39,072 nucleotides of DNA from an uncultured Actinomycetes bacterium (GCA_903836945.1 CAILSO010000012.1:1-39072), one strand, 5' to 3'. Shown: positions 27,952-38,027, counted from the first letter of the stretch. Notes: generated from the sequence alone by a model not told the origin. Made by a program: numbers and translations.

Positions 27952-29375
27952 AAAACCTCCAAAACTTTATCGCTGGCAAGAGCCAAGCCTCCCTTTCTGG
28001 TCAGACAAGTGAAGTAATTAATCCAGCTACTGGTCAGGCTTATGCAACAGCTCCAATTTCAACAAGCGCCGATATTGATCTGGCGATGGACGCAGCAAGT
28101 AAAGCTTTTGAGGATTGGCGAGATTCGACCCCATCAGAGCGTGCGCGGGCGCTACTAAAGATTGCCGATGGACTTGAATCTCGAAGTGAAGAATTAATTG
28201 CAATCGAGAGTGAAAATACCGGCAAACCACTTTCGCTAACTGCATCCGAAGAAGTTCCCCCAATGTTGGATCAAATTAGATTCTTTGCTGGTGCTGCTAG
28301 AAATTTAGAGGGTAAATCTGCGGGCGAATATATGCGCGGCATGACCTCATTCATTCGCCGCGAACCAATTGGCATATGCGCGCAAGTTACTCCTTGGAAT
28401 TATCCGATGATGATGGCGGTATGGAAGTGGGCGCCGGCGATCGCTGCTGGAAATACTGTAGTTCTAAAGCCAAGTGACACAACTCCTGCCTCTACCTTAT
28501 TTATGGCAGAAGTTATGTCTGAGTTCCTCCCAACCGGCGTCTTTAATGTGATTTGTGGCGATCGCGAAAGTGGAAGAGCGTTAGTAGAACATGCCACGCC
28601 ATCCATGGTTTCGATTACTGGTTCGGTTCGCGCTGGAATTGAAGTAGCAAAGTCGGCCGCTTTGGATGTAAAGCGGGTACACCTAGAGCTCGGTGGAAAG
28701 GCACCCGTAGTTGTATTTGCTGATGCAGATCTTGCAGCTGCGGCGGAAGCGATTGCAATTGCTGGCTATTTCAACGCCGGCCAAGATTGCACAGCTGCAA
28801 CTCGCGTGATTGTGCAAGAAGAAGTTTATGAAGAATTTGTCGCACTTCTTGCGGCGCAAGCTAAAGACAATATCGCTACAGGTGCGCCGAATGAAAATGT
28901 GCTTTATGGCCCAGTAAATAATGCGGCGCAATTAGCAAGAGTTCAGGGATTCCTAGAACGCACCCCTTCGCACGCGCAGATCGTGGCGGGTGGAACCAAG
29001 GTTGATCGAGCCGGATATTTCTTTAATCCAACTGTTGTTGCCGGATTAACTCAAAGCGATGAGATGATTCAAAATGAAATCTTTGGGCCGGTAATCACCG
29101 TCCAAAAATTTAAGGATGAAGCACAAGCCGTTGCATATGCAAATGATGTTCCGTATGGCTTGGCCTCTAGTGTTTGGACTACCAATCATGGGCGCGCGAT
29201 GCGCATGGCTAAGGCATTTGATTTTGGCTGTGTCTGGATCAATACCCACATTCCACTTGTCGCCGAGATGCCACATGGCGGCTACAAGCGTTCTGGTTAT
29301 GGCAAAGATCTTTCTTCATATGGATTCGAGGATTACACCCGAATTAAGCATGTGATGACAAATCTAAATGCCTAA
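27948..29375 (+). CDS. Aldehyde dehydrogenase, gamma-aminobutyraldehyde dehydrogenase-like
   Basis: NAD(P)-dependent oxidation of an aldehyde to an acid. The 475-residue ALDH has the general base E247 in LELGGKAP, the nucleophile C281 in [15 protein letters not shown] and the cofactor-loop [19 protein letters not shown]. The GQDCTA context is typical of the aminobutyraldehyde dehydrogenase (PatD/YdcW-like) group, so 4-aminobutanal or 4-guanidinobutanal are plausible substrates. Betaine-aldehyde type activity cannot be excluded. It overlaps rlmN by 4 nt and precedes an agmatinase-family gene by 42 nt, which supports a role in agmatine/putrescine breakdown. Confidence 0.88.
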   Translation: MKNLQNFIAGKSQASLSGQTSEVINPATGQAYATAPISTSADIDLAMDAASKAFEDWRDSTPSERARALLKIADGLESRSEELIAIESENTGKPLSLTASEEVPPMLDQIRFFAGAARNLEGKSAGEYMRGMTSFIRREPIGICAQVTPWNYPMMMAVWKWAPAIAAGNTVVLKPSDTTPASTLFMAEVMSEFLPTGVFNVICGDRESGRALVEHATPSMVSITGSVRAGIEVAKSAALDVKRVHLELGGKAPVVVFADADLAAAAEAIAIAGYFNAGQDCTAATRVIVQEEVYEEFVALLAAQAKDNIATGAPNENVLYGPVNNAAQLARVQGFLERTPSHAQIVAGGTKVDRAGYFFNPTVVAGLTQSDEMIQNEIFGPVITVQKFKDEAQAVAYANDVPYGLASSVWTTNHGRAMRMAKAFDFGCVWINTHIPLVAEMPHGGYKRSGYGKDLSSYGFEDYTRIKHVMTNLNA

Positions 29376-29405
29376 CTTCAATTAAGTTTTAGCGCTCCCA
29401 TAAAC

Positions 29406-29417
29406 TAGAGTTAAGCC
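29406..29417 (+). promoter_or_regulatory. Predicted leaderless -10 element of ureohydrolase gene
   Basis: TAGAGT (29406-29411), TAAGCC, ATG at 29418. The same hexamer TAGAGT is used at gatC with the same six-base spacing. No Shine-Dalgarno. Confidence 0.55.
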
Positions 29418-30416
29418 ATGGCAAATATAGGAAATATGTATGGTCCAGATTTCACCTTCCTGGGCATACCTCGTTGCGACCTAGAAAAGCCCGAAACTTT
29501 CTCCGGCGCCGATGTAGTAATCGTTGGGGCTCCAATTGATAGCGGCACCTCCCATCGATCTGGCGCAAAGCATGGACCACAAGCGATCCGCGCTGGTGAT
29601 TACTTGGCTCATGATGGCGAACGACCACATATGTCGATGCGCGTAGATTCGCTAAAAGAGTTAAAGATCTTTGATGCCGGTGATCTTTTAATGCCAGGTG
29701 GCGATCTAGTCTCTTCGCTTAAAGTTTTAGAAGTTGCAACTGAGAAGATCTCGCGCGCTGGCGCCATCCCAGTAGTACTTGGCGGCGATCATTCAATCGC
29801 ATCAGCCGATATTGCAGGTATTGCCAAGCACCGCGGCGCGGGCAAAATTTCAATGATTCACTTTGATGCGCATGCCGATACTGCCGATCTGCAATTTGGC
29901 GCGCTAGTTGGACACGGAACACCAATGCGCATGCTGATCGATAGCGGGGCAGTGCGGGGAGATCGCTTCCTGCAACTAGGTCTTCGTGGCTATTGGCCAG
30001 ATGATGCGACCCTTAAATGGATGCGCGATCAGGGAATGCGTTCATATGAAATGACCGAAATTCATCATCGTGGATTAACCGCGGTCTTAGATGAATCATT
30101 TGCCACTCTCACAAATGAATGCGATGGCGTTTTTCTCTCAGTCGATATTGATGTCGTTGATCCAGGAATGGCGCCAGGGACTGGAACTCCAGAACCAGGT
30201 GGAATGACGAGCCGCGAACTTCTAGAGGCAGTTCGCAGAATCTGTTTTGAACTCCCGATAGTTGGAATGGATATTGTTGAAGTGGCTCCGGCATATGACA
30301 GCGCGGAGATCACAGCAATCTTGGCCAATCGCGTTGTTCTGGAAGCACTTAGTGCAATCACGCTTCGCAAAAAGGGTGGAACTTATTCACCTACTCGAAA
30401 TTTATTGGATCGGTAG
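29418..30416 (+). CDS. speB: Agmatinase-family ureohydrolase
   Basis: Binuclear Mn enzyme that removes urea from a guanidino compound. The 332-residue protein holds all six metal ligands: H125 in GGDHSI; D150, H152 and D154 in HFDAHADTADL; D243 and D245 in SVDIDVVDPGMAPGTG. PEPGGMTSRELLEAV follows as usual. Agmatine (to putrescine) is the default assignment, but guanidinobutyrase and guanidinopropionase share the same motifs, so the symbol is provisional. The upstream aldehyde dehydrogenase fits either a putrescine route or a 4-guanidinobutyrate route to GABA. It has a leaderless-type start and lies 13 nt before dxr. Confidence 0.85.
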   Translation: MANIGNMYGPDFTFLGIPRCDLEKPETFSGADVVIVGAPIDSGTSHRSGAKHGPQAIRAGDYLAHDGERPHMSMRVDSLKELKIFDAGDLLMPGGDLVSSLKVLEVATEKISRAGAIPVVLGGDHSIASADIAGIAKHRGAGKISMIHFDAHADTADLQFGALVGHGTPMRMLIDSGAVRGDRFLQLGLRGYWPDDATLKWMRDQGMRSYEMTEIHHRGLTAVLDESFATLTNECDGVFLSVDIDVVDPGMAPGTGTPEPGGMTSRELLEAVRRICFELPIVGMDIVEVAPAYDSAEITAILANRVVLEALSAITLRKKGGTYSPTRNLLDR

Positions 30417-30429
30417 CGGCAAAAGCTAA

Positions 30430-31569
30430 ATGCGCGAGATTGTAATTCTTGGCTCTACTGGTTCTATCGGCGTACAAGCGCTTGAAATAGTTGCGGCAAA
30501 TCCAGATAAGTTTCGAGTTATTGGACTCGCAGCCGGTTCCAAAAACTTACCTTTATTAATTGAGCAGGCTCGTAAATTTAAAGTACCGGTCATCGCTTCT
30601 ACTGCAGATGGGGCAAGTGCTCGTGAGTTAGCCGGTGAGATTAAAGTAATTGATGGCCCAAATGCCGCCAGCGAACTTGCAACTCTGCCATGCGAAATAG
30701 TTTTAAACGGAATCACCGGATCTATCGGCTTGGCCCCAACTCTGGCCGCCCTCGGCGTTGGAAATAAAGTTGCTTTAGCAAATAAGGAATCTTTGGTCGC
30801 AGGTGGCGACTTGGTTATGGCCTTTGGCCGCGACAAGTTGATTCCAGTCGATTCCGAACACTCTGCGCTCTATCAATGTTTTCTAAGTGGCAAGGAATTT
30901 GAGGTTAAGCAAGTTGTACTTACAGCAAGCGGCGGCCCATTTAGAGACCGAAATGATTTATCAGATATCACCGTTGAAGAAGCTTTGGCTCATCCAACTT
31001 GGTCTATGGGACCAGTCGTAACTATTAATTCTGCAACACTTATGAATAAGGGTTTAGAAATAATTGAAGCGCATTACCTATTTGATCTGCCGTATTCAAA
31101 AATTTCTGCAGTAATTCACCCACAATCTGTTGTTCACTCCATGGTGGAATTTATCGATGGTTCAACGATTGCCCAGGCCAGTCCACCAAACATGAAAGGC
31201 CCGATCGCCTACGCACTCTCTGGCGCCAATCGAATTAGTAAGGCAACCACGCCTATTGATTGGAGCGCCACCCACACATGGAGTTTCTCACCGATTGATC
31301 AAGCTCGCTTTCCGGCTGTTGACCTGGCCCGCCGTTGCGGAGAACTTGGTGGTGGACTTCCAGCAATATTTAATGCGGCTAATGAGGTCGCTGTCAATGC
31401 CTTCATCAATGGGGCAATAGCATTCACTCAGATTGTGGAAATAGTCGAAGAATGTGTACAACTTCTAGGAAGTGGTGCACCGATAACCATCAGAGACCTA
31501 TCTGATGTCAGTGCTATCGAGAATGATGCACGTGTTCGGGCCAGCAAACTAGTTCAGGAGCGTGCATGA
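30430..31569 (+). CDS. dxr: 1-deoxy-D-xylulose-5-phosphate reductoisomerase
   Basis: NADPH-dependent conversion of DXP to MEP, the committed step of the non-mevalonate isoprenoid pathway. The 379-residue protein begins MREIVILGSTGSIGVQALEI (Rossmann) and has ALANKESLVAGGD, the metal/substrate segment PVDSEHSALYQC and TLMNKGLEIIEAHYLF. Length is normal. The ATG has neither a Shine-Dalgarno nor a TANNNT box at the expected place, so it probably depends on read-through from the ureohydrolase gene 13 nt upstream. It overlaps the next gene by ATGA. Confidence 0.96.
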   Translation: MREIVILGSTGSIGVQALEIVAANPDKFRVIGLAAGSKNLPLLIEQARKFKVPVIASTADGASARELAGEIKVIDGPNAASELATLPCEIVLNGITGSIGLAPTLAALGVGNKVALANKESLVAGGDLVMAFGRDKLIPVDSEHSALYQCFLSGKEFEVKQVVLTASGGPFRDRNDLSDITVEEALAHPTWSMGPVVTINSATLMNKGLEIIEAHYLFDLPYSKISAVIHPQSVVHSMVEFIDGSTIAQASPPNMKGPIAYALSGANRISKATTPIDWSATHTWSFSPIDQARFPAVDLARRCGELGGGLPAIFNAANEVAVNAFINGAIAFTQIVEIVEECVQLLGSGAPITIRDLSDVSAIENDARVRASKLVQERA

Positions 31570-32756
31570 GTTTTCTCGGAGTAATTGCCTTTGTAGTAGC
31601 ACTTCTATTTTCAGTAATGGTCCACGAAGCGGGCCACTTCTTAACCGCCAGACATTTTCATATGAAGGTAACCGAATTTTTTCTTGGTTTCGGCAAGCGA
31701 ATCTGGTCCTTTAAGCGCGGTGAGACTGAATTTGGAATAAAGGCCATTCCTGCGGGCGGTTACTGCCGCATCGTTGGTATGTCGGTAACCGAAGAAGTAT
31801 CCGATGAAGATCGACCACGATCTTTTTATTTAGCCTCAGCACCAAAACGACTCATCGTTCTTGGGGCTGGCTCTTTCCTTCACTTCGTACTTGGGTTCTT
31901 AATTTTAGTTATTTTGTTGGCAGGCGTAGGCACCACTTCAGTTACCAATACTGTCGGAACAGTTAGTCAGTGCTTAAGCACAGATGCTTCTGGAAAGTGT
32001 GCGCCAGGGGCGCAAATTCCACCGGCAAAGAAGGCTGGAATCCAAGCCGGCGACAAGATAATTGCGATCAATGGCAAGAAGATTAATCTGTGGAGCGATG
32101 CGGTTTCCACGATTAGAAATTCACCAAATAAGCAATTAACTCTCACGCTCGAACGTGCCGGAAGCAATCTAGATATTTCACTGACTCCCGAAGCTCATCT
32201 ATTAAATGGCAAGAGCGTTGGCTTTATTGGTGTGCAAAATAAGATGGGAAATGTTCGCCTCTCATTGCTAAAAAGTTTGAGCAACAGCACAACTTTGACT
32301 GGACAATTGATGAAGAGCAGCGTGAGTTCCCTCTTCTCCCTCCCAACAAAGATTCCGGCACTAGTGCGCCAAACATTTGGCCACGAGAAGCGCGATGCAA
32401 GTGGCTTAGTTGGGGTAGTGGGAGTTGCTCGGGTCAGCGCGCAAACTGCAAGTGATCCAAAGCTTGCCACTCCTGAAAAGATCGCCACATTCCTAGTTAT
32501 TATCGCGAGCTTAAATATTTTTGTTGGTGTCTTCAATCTCTTTCCACTGCTACCACTAGATGGTGGGCATATGGCAGTGGCCTTGGCAGATGGCATAAGG
32601 CGCCAATGGGCCCGAATTCGAAAGAAGGCGCTACCCGATCCGATCAATGTCGAACGATTAATGCCAGTAACAATCGTAGTTTTTGCCCTCTTGGCCGTAC
32701 TTTCCCTCTTGCTCTTGGCGGCCGATATCTTCCATCCGATAAATATCAGCCAATAA
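31566..32756 (+). CDS. Site-2 protease (Rip1/RseP-type intramembrane zinc metalloprotease)
   Basis: Membrane-embedded M50 protease that cleaves transmembrane anti-sigma factors. The 396-residue protein has HEAGH at 20-24 in the first membrane helix and the third metal ligand in PLDGGH at about D332. A single PDZ domain lies between them (AGIQAGDKIIAINGKKINLW, about 150-220). Four hydrophobic segments are visible. The position between dxr and ispG is the mycobacterial rip1 context, so regulated intramembrane proteolysis of sigma-factor antagonists is the likely role. Its targets are not in this window. It is coupled to dxr by ATGA. Confidence 0.93.
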   Translation: MSFLGVIAFVVALLFSVMVHEAGHFLTARHFHMKVTEFFLGFGKRIWSFKRGETEFGIKAIPAGGYCRIVGMSVTEEVSDEDRPRSFYLASAPKRLIVLGAGSFLHFVLGFLILVILLAGVGTTSVTNTVGTVSQCLSTDASGKCAPGAQIPPAKKAGIQAGDKIIAINGKKINLWSDAVSTIRNSPNKQLTLTLERAGSNLDISLTPEAHLLNGKSVGFIGVQNKMGNVRLSLLKSLSNSTTLTGQLMKSSVSSLFSLPTKIPALVRQTFGHEKRDASGLVGVVGVARVSAQTASDPKLATPEKIATFLVIIASLNIFVGVFNLFPLLPLDGGHMAVALADGIRRQWARIRKKALPDPINVERLMPVTIVVFALLAVLSLLLLAADIFHPINISQ

Positions 32757-32758
32757 TC

Positions 32759-32770
32759 TAGGATACTTCT
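32759..32770 (+). promoter_or_regulatory. Predicted leaderless -10 element of ispG
   Basis: TAGGAT (32759-32764), ACTTCT, ATG at 32771. No ribosome-binding site. It starts two bases after the site-2 protease stop codon. Confidence 0.55.
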
Positions 32771-33922
32771 ATGGTCAATCTGGGAATGCCAAGCGCACCA
32801 CTACCTACTCTTGCCCCTCGCAGGAAGAGCAAGCAATTAAAAGTAGGAAATGTATTAGTGGGTGGAGATGCACCAGTCAGTGTGCAATCTATGTGTACGA
32901 CCCTTACCGCGGATGTAAATAGCACGCTGCAACAGATCGCCGAATTAACTGCATCTGGCTGTCAGATTGTTCGTGTTGCTGTTCCAAGTCAAGATGATGC
33001 CGATGCCCTTTCCCAGATCGCCAAGAAATCGCAGATCCCAGTTATTGCCGATATTCATTTTCAACCAAAATATATATTTGCAGCGATTGATGCTGGTTGC
33101 GCCGCGGTTCGAGTTAACCCCGGCAACATTAAACAATTTGATGACAAGGTAAAGGAAGTTGCAAAGGCAGCCGGCGATGCCGGGATCCCAATTCGAATTG
33201 GTGTAAATGCCGGCTCACTTGATCCACGCCTCTTGGCTAAATATGGCAAGGCAACTCCAGAAGCGCTGGCCGAATCGGCACTTTGGGAGGCATCTCTTTT
33301 TGAAGAGCATGGCTTTACTGATATAAAAATCTCAGTTAAGCATCATGATCCAGTAACCATGGTTCAGGCTTATCGACTCTTGGCAAGTAAATGTGATTAT
33401 CCATTGCACTTAGGAGTAACCGAAGCCGGTCCCTTCTTCCAAGGAACCATTAAATCTGCAACCGCATTTGGAATTTTATTATCAGAAGGTATCGGCGACA
33501 CGATCCGAGTATCACTTTCAGCACCTCCAGTTGAAGAAGTTAAGGTTGGAATTTCAATTCTAGAATCCTTAAATCTTCGCCAACGCAAATTAGAAATCGT
33601 CTCTTGCCCTTCTTGTGGTCGCGCCCAAGTTGATGTTTACACATTGGCAGAGAAAGTTCAGGCAGGTCTTCAAGGAATGACTGTTCCGCTGCGCGTTGCA
33701 GTAATGGGTTGTGTTGTAAATGGTCCTGGTGAGGCACGCGAAGCCGATCTTGGAGTTGCATCAGGAAATGGCAAGGGACAAATCTTTGTTAAGGGTGAGG
33801 TAATCAAGACCGTTCCAGAAGCACAGATTGTTGAGACACTGATCGAAGAGGCGATGCGTTTGGCTGATGAGATGGAAGCTGCTGGCGCCGCTAGCGGAAC
33901 TCCAACCGTCACCGCAAGTTAG
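32771..33922 (+). CDS. ispG: 4-hydroxy-3-methylbut-2-en-1-yl diphosphate synthase (GcpE)
   Basis: 4Fe-4S enzyme that converts MEcPP to HMBPP, the penultimate step of the MEP pathway. The 383-residue protein has a TIM-barrel half with [15 protein letters not shown] and [16 protein letters not shown]. Cluster ligands are C279 and C282 in [11 protein letters not shown] and C314 in [16 protein letters not shown], with the Glu that follows. Together with dxr it brings two MEP genes around the site-2 protease, as in mycobacteria. It appears to have its own leaderless start as well as possible read-through. Confidence 0.96.
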   Translation: MVNLGMPSAPLPTLAPRRKSKQLKVGNVLVGGDAPVSVQSMCTTLTADVNSTLQQIAELTASGCQIVRVAVPSQDDADALSQIAKKSQIPVIADIHFQPKYIFAAIDAGCAAVRVNPGNIKQFDDKVKEVAKAAGDAGIPIRIGVNAGSLDPRLLAKYGKATPEALAESALWEASLFEEHGFTDIKISVKHHDPVTMVQAYRLLASKCDYPLHLGVTEAGPFFQGTIKSATAFGILLSEGIGDTIRVSLSAPPVEEVKVGISILESLNLRQRKLEIVSCPSCGRAQVDVYTLAEKVQAGLQGMTVPLRVAVMGCVVNGPGEAREADLGVASGNGKGQIFVKGEVIKTVPEAQIVETLIEEAMRLADEMEAAGAASGTPTVTAS

Positions 33923-33959
33923 CCCAAGAAATCTTGAAAAATATCGCCAGATAATTAGA

Positions 33960-33971
33960 TAAGGTAAAGAC
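33960..33971 (+). promoter_or_regulatory. Predicted leaderless -10 element of proS
   Basis: TAAGGT (33960-33965), AAAGAC, ATG at 33972. TTGAAA at 33934-33939 is a -35-like hexamer but 20 bp away, longer than ideal. Confidence 0.5.
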
Positions 33972-35702
33972 ATGTTGAAAATGTCTACCTTGCTGCTTCG
34001 CACGCTTCGTGATGATCCAGCCGATGCCGAGGTAGCAAGTCACAGGCTGCTAGTACGCGCCGGGTATGTCCGCCGTATCGCCGCCGGAATTTATTCTTGG
34101 TTACCGCTTGGCTACATAACTCTTCGAAACATTGAACGAATCATTCGTGAAGAGATGGATGCTGCCGGCTTTCAAGAAGTGCATTTTCCAGCTCTTTTGC
34201 CGCGGGAACCATATGAAAAAACTAATCGTTGGGATGAATACGGCGCAGATCTCTTTAGATTAAAAGATCGTAAAGGCAATGACTATTTGCTTGGTCCAAC
34301 CCATGAAGAGATGTTTACCTTAATGGTGAAAGGCGAGTACTCCTCATACAAGGATCTACCACTTTCGATCTACCAAATTCAAAACAAGTTCCGCGATGAA
34401 ACTAGACCACGCTCTGGCATCATCCGCGGCCGCGAATTTGTGATGAAGGATTCTTACTCCTTTGATTTAGATGATGAAGGATTAGCAGCCTCTTATGAAG
34501 CACATCGCCAGGCTTATATAAAGACTTTCGATCGCCTAGGCCTTAAGTACAACATTGTTTCTGCGGTATCTGGGGCAATGGGTGGTTCTCGTTCTGAGGA
34601 ATTTTTAGCTCCTTGCAGTACTGGCGAAGATACCTATGTCCTCTGCGAGAAGTGTGGGTATGCCGCGAATGTTGAGGCTATGACAACAAAGGTCGAAGCT
34701 TATTCCGGTAGCGCTGCGCAAGTGATGGAGATTTTTGATTCGCCAAGTACTCCGACCATTGATTCATTGGTGGATTTACTTAATGAAAAGTTTGGTCCTG
34801 GCCACAAGGCAAGTGACACGCTAAAGAATGTAATGCTTATGGCGGATTCCAAAGCTATTTCGGTATTGGTTCCAGGGGATCGTGAAGTGGATCTAAAGCG
34901 ACTACAGGCAAATATGCCAGGCGTTGAAGAGATAAGAATGTTTGAAGATGCAGATTTTGCAAAGTTCCCTGGCCTAGTTAAGGGATACATTGGTCCACAA
35001 GATGCCAAAAAGAATGGCATCGAAGTACTTGCTGATCCACGAATTGTTATTGGTTCACATTGGATTACCGGGGCAAATGCTAAAGATAAGCACGTCCGCT
35101 TTGTAACAAATGGTCGCGACTTTGAAGTTGATAAATATATTGAAGCAGTGCAGGTTCGCGCAGGTGACTTGTGTCCTAATTGTCAGACTCCTGTGATCAT
35201 TGATCGCGCAATTGAGATTGGTCATATCTTCCAGCTCGGTCGCAAGTATGCCGAGGCACTAGACCTAACCGTTCTAGATAAAGATGGAAAATCAAGGGTC
35301 GTAACTATGGGTTCCTACGGAATTGGAGTTTCCCGTGCAGTGGCAGCGGTTGCTGAACAGACGCTAGATGAGATCGGTTTATCTTGGCCACGCGAAATTG
35401 CTCCAGCCGATGTTCATGTAGTGGCAACCGGACGCGAAGATGAAGTATTTCAAGCGGCTAAGACCTTAGCCGAGGATTTAGAAGAGAAGGGCTTGCGAGT
35501 GATGTATGACGATCGCCGCGAGGCAAGTGCTGGCGTTAAATTTAAGGATGCCGAATTAATCGGTATTCCATTCATTGTCGTAGTTGGCAAGGCTTTGGCC
35601 GAAGGCAAAGTTGAATTCCGAGTACGCAAGAGCGGTGAAAAGAGTGAGATTGAATTGCTAAAGGCTGTTACTGAAATTTATAACGCAGTAACCAAAGCCT
35701 AA
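33972..35702 (+). CDS. proS: Prolyl-tRNA synthetase, bacterial type
   Basis: Class II aminoacyl-tRNA synthetase charging tRNA(Pro). The 576-residue protein starts [20 protein letters not shown]. It shows motif 1 around [19 protein letters not shown], motif 2 with [23 protein letters not shown] (seen as [10 protein letters not shown] and GREFVMKD), and motif 3 with [17 protein letters not shown]. The INS editing domain lies between motifs 2 and 3 (about 220-400), defining the bacterial type, and the anticodon domain closes the protein. ATG 33972 gives the family N-terminus. A second ATG three codons later (33981) is possible but lacks the promoter spacing. Confidence 0.97.
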   Translation: MLKMSTLLLRTLRDDPADAEVASHRLLVRAGYVRRIAAGIYSWLPLGYITLRNIERIIREEMDAAGFQEVHFPALLPREPYEKTNRWDEYGADLFRLKDRKGNDYLLGPTHEEMFTLMVKGEYSSYKDLPLSIYQIQNKFRDETRPRSGIIRGREFVMKDSYSFDLDDEGLAASYEAHRQAYIKTFDRLGLKYNIVSAVSGAMGGSRSEEFLAPCSTGEDTYVLCEKCGYAANVEAMTTKVEAYSGSAAQVMEIFDSPSTPTIDSLVDLLNEKFGPGHKASDTLKNVMLMADSKAISVLVPGDREVDLKRLQANMPGVEEIRMFEDADFAKFPGLVKGYIGPQDAKKNGIEVLADPRIVIGSHWITGANAKDKHVRFVTNGRDFEVDKYIEAVQVRAGDLCPNCQTPVIIDRAIEIGHIFQLGRKYAEALDLTVLDKDGKSRVVTMGSYGIGVSRAVAAVAEQTLDEIGLSWPREIAPADVHVVATGREDEVFQAAKTLAEDLEEKGLRVMYDDRREASAGVKFKDAELIGIPFIVVVGKALAEGKVEFRVRKSGEKSEIELLKAVTEIYNAVTKA

Positions 35703-35705
35703 GTA

Positions 35706-36479
35706 ATGTCGATAGCAAACTGGATATTTCTCGCGCTGGCAGCTGGCTTTGCTGGCTTCGTTGATGCAGTAGCCGGCGGCGGGGGATTGGTTCAACTTCC
35801 TGCGCTCCTAATTGGAATCTCCGATAAACCAATTCCATTAATTCTTGGAACCAATAAAGTTCCATCAATTTTTGGAACCGGTTCGGCAGCGATCTCATAT
35901 TTTCGAAAAGTTAAACCTGATTTACGCCTAACAAGTTATATGGCTCTTCCGGCGTTTCTTGGTTCGATGGCTGGAGCCAGACTGGCGGCTTCATTTCCCA
36001 AAGATATATTTCGACCACTAATTATTATTCTCTTAACAGGTGTAGCTCTCTACACCTGGAAACGTCCGAACTTAGGCATGCATGAGAAATTGCGCTTCAC
36101 CGAAAGAGCTCGTCATAAAATTGTTGCCCTCCTTGGTCTAACGATTGGCTTTTACGATGGAATCTTTGGACCGGGCACCGGAACCTTCCTAGTTTTCTTG
36201 CTGGTCGGTCTAGTGGGGTATGCCTTCCTAAAAGCTTCGGCAACGGCAAAGTTAGTCAATATTGCGACAAACTTTGGTGCAATCATCTCCTTTCAACTCA
36301 CCGGCCATATTTGGTGGCGCCTTGGATTAATTCTGGCGATTGCAAATGTCACGGGTGCGATTATCGGCACCAGATTGGCAATCCGTGGTGGCTCGCCTTT
36401 GGTTCGCAAGATCTTTCTTTTTGTGACGACAATTCTGATTGCAAAAGTGGGTTATGATTGGATCGTAAGCTTGCAGTAA
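35706..36479 (+). CDS. TSUP/TauE-SafE family membrane transporter
   Basis: Predicted multi-pass permease for a small sulphur- or carbon-containing anion. The substrate is unknown. The 257-residue protein has about eight hydrophobic helices and the tandem TSUP signatures: AGFAGFVDAVAGGGGLVQLPALL at the N-terminus (in parts: DAVAGGGGLVQ) and GFYDGIFGPGTGTFLVFLLV in the second half. It lies 3 nt after proS and 34 nt before rimP, so it is probably cotranscribed with proS. It has no obvious link to translation and no sulphur-metabolism neighbour that would suggest a substrate. Confidence 0.9.
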   Translation: MSIANWIFLALAAGFAGFVDAVAGGGGLVQLPALLIGISDKPIPLILGTNKVPSIFGTGSAAISYFRKVKPDLRLTSYMALPAFLGSMAGARLAASFPKDIFRPLIIILLTGVALYTWKRPNLGMHEKLRFTERARHKIVALLGLTIGFYDGIFGPGTGTFLVFLLVGLVGYAFLKASATAKLVNIATNFGAIISFQLTGHIWWRLGLILAIANVTGAIIGTRLAIRGGSPLVRKIFLFVTTILIAKVGYDWIVSLQ

Positions 36480-36513
36480 AAACTTAATAAAAACTAAATA
36501 GAGAAGAGTGAAT

Positions 36514-36948
36514 ATGGTTCAAAAGGAGAAGATCGCAGCCGCACTTGCGCCGATCATCGAAGCATCAGGTAATTTCTTAGAAGATCTCTCAATTACCACA
36601 GCTGGAAAACATAGAATATTGACGGTCGTTATCGACAGTGAAAAGCATTTAACCCTAGATGAAGTTACGGTTGTAACTAAGAGCCTTTCGGAAATCGTAG
36701 AAAACCTAAGTGAAATCGGTGACTTACCCTTCACTCTTGAAGTAACTTCACCAGGTGTAGAACGGCCGTTGACTTTGCCGCGGCATTGGAAGAAGAATTT
36801 GGGCCGCTTAATTAACATCGTATTAAATGATGGCACTTTAATAAATGGTCGAATCGGTGAATCAACGCAGAGTGAAGTCACGGTTGCTCAGAAGAAAATC
36901 AACTTCGCCGATATCAAAAAGGCTACTATCGAAATTGAGTTCAAATGA
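36514..36948 (+). CDS. rimP: Ribosome maturation factor RimP
   Basis: Assembly factor for the 30S subunit. The 144-residue protein (from ATG 36514) has the RimP N-terminal domain with LEVTSPGVERPLTLPRHWKK, the family hallmark, and a C-terminal SH3-like domain ending near EIEFK. A GTG at 36508 would add two residues. I prefer ATG because GAAGAG (36503-36508) then sits five bases upstream as a Shine-Dalgarno. It overlaps nusA by ATGA, the standard rimP-nusA arrangement. Confidence 0.93.
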   Translation: MVQKEKIAAALAPIIEASGNFLEDLSITTAGKHRILTVVIDSEKHLTLDEVTVVTKSLSEIVENLSEIGDLPFTLEVTSPGVERPLTLPRHWKKNLGRLINIVLNDGTLINGRIGESTQSEVTVAQKKINFADIKKATIEIEFK

Positions 36949-37988
36949 GCGTAGATGTAGAGGCGCTAATCAATCTAACAATTGAACGTCAGATTCCACT
37001 TGAGAAGATGATCAGCTTTATCGAGAATGCGGTAACCGAAGGTTATCGAGAGATTCCAGAAGCAAAACCACAAGGTCGCGCCGTTTTAAATCGGGATACC
37101 GGTGAAATTGCAATCCATGTGCCGCTCTTTGATGACGCTGGCGTCTACACCGAAACAATTACCGACGAACCTGAAGGTTTTGATCGAGTGATTCAATCGA
37201 TTGTTCGCAAAGAGATCAAGCAACGAATGCGTGCCCAAAATGATGCCGGAATTGTTGAAGAATTCTCCGCAAATGTTGGTGATGTTATTACCGGAATGAT
37301 CCAACAAGGTCGCGACCCTTCAATTGTCTATGTCGACTTAGGCAAAGTTGAAGGAAAGATTCCACCAACAGAGCAAGTAGCCGGTGAAGTCTACAAACAC
37401 GGTGATCGCATCAAGTGTTTCGTTGTTGAAGTTAAGCAAGGCCTTAAGGGTCCAGAAGTAGTACTTTCTCGCTCGCATCCATTGCTAGTTAAGCAATTAT
37501 TTATGCTGGAAGTGCCAGAACTAAAAGATAGAATCGTAGAAATTGTTGGGATTGCAAGAGAGGCTGGAGCCCGAACAAAAATCTCAGTTCGCTCTCATCG
37601 CGCAGGAGTCAGCCCTAAGGGTGCCTTGATCGGCGCAAGTGGCGCTAGATCAAAAGCGGTTAGTGATGAATTAAATGGCGAGAAGATTGACATCGTTGAT
37701 TTCTCTGAAAATCCAGCTGTTTATGTTGCAAATGCCCTCGCTCCGGCGAGAGTTAGTAGCTGCGAAGTCGTTGATCTTGAAAGTAAATCGGCAAAAGTAG
37801 TTGTTCCGGATTACCAGTTATCTTTGGCGATCGGTAAAGATGGTCAAAATGCAAGATTGGCCGCGCGCTTAACCGGTTGGCGAATCGATATTCATCCAGA
37901 TAATCCAGTCGAGCGAATCCTTAAACCAAAACCTGAGCCAGAAATCGGGGCAGAGCAATCGCTAGCGGAAGGTGAAAATCCCGCATAA
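36945..37988 (+). CDS. nusA: Transcription termination/antitermination factor NusA
   Basis: RNA polymerase-associated factor that promotes pausing, termination and rRNA antitermination. The 347-residue protein has the N-terminal polymerase-binding domain (about 1-125), an S1 domain (about 130-200, GDVITGMIQQGRDPSIVYVD) and two KH domains (about 200-345) with GVSPKGALIGASGARSKAV and LAIGKDGQNARLAARLTGWR. It lacks the acidic C-terminal repeats of E. coli NusA, as usual in Actinobacteria. Translationally coupled to rimP. ylxR follows after 75 nt. Confidence 0.96.
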   Translation: MSVDVEALINLTIERQIPLEKMISFIENAVTEGYREIPEAKPQGRAVLNRDTGEIAIHVPLFDDAGVYTETITDEPEGFDRVIQSIVRKEIKQRMRAQNDAGIVEEFSANVGDVITGMIQQGRDPSIVYVDLGKVEGKIPPTEQVAGEVYKHGDRIKCFVVEVKQGLKGPEVVLSRSHPLLVKQLFMLEVPELKDRIVEIVGIAREAGARTKISVRSHRAGVSPKGALIGASGARSKAVSDELNGEKIDIVDFSENPAVYVANALAPARVSSCEVVDLESKSAKVVVPDYQLSLAIGKDGQNARLAARLTGWRIDIHPDNPVERILKPKPEPEIGAEQSLAEGENPA

Positions 37989-37999
37989 AACTAGGGTGA

Positions 38000-38027
38000 T
38001 TACCGCCTCACGCATATGTGAAGGTAA
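38000..38027 (+). other. Possible hairpin between nusA and ylxR
   Basis: TTACC (38000-38004) with GGTAA (38023-38027), and inside it TCAC (38008-38011) with GTGA (38018-38021), form an interrupted stem-loop. There is no U-tract, so it is not a standard terminator. Its significance is uncertain. Confidence 0.3.
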
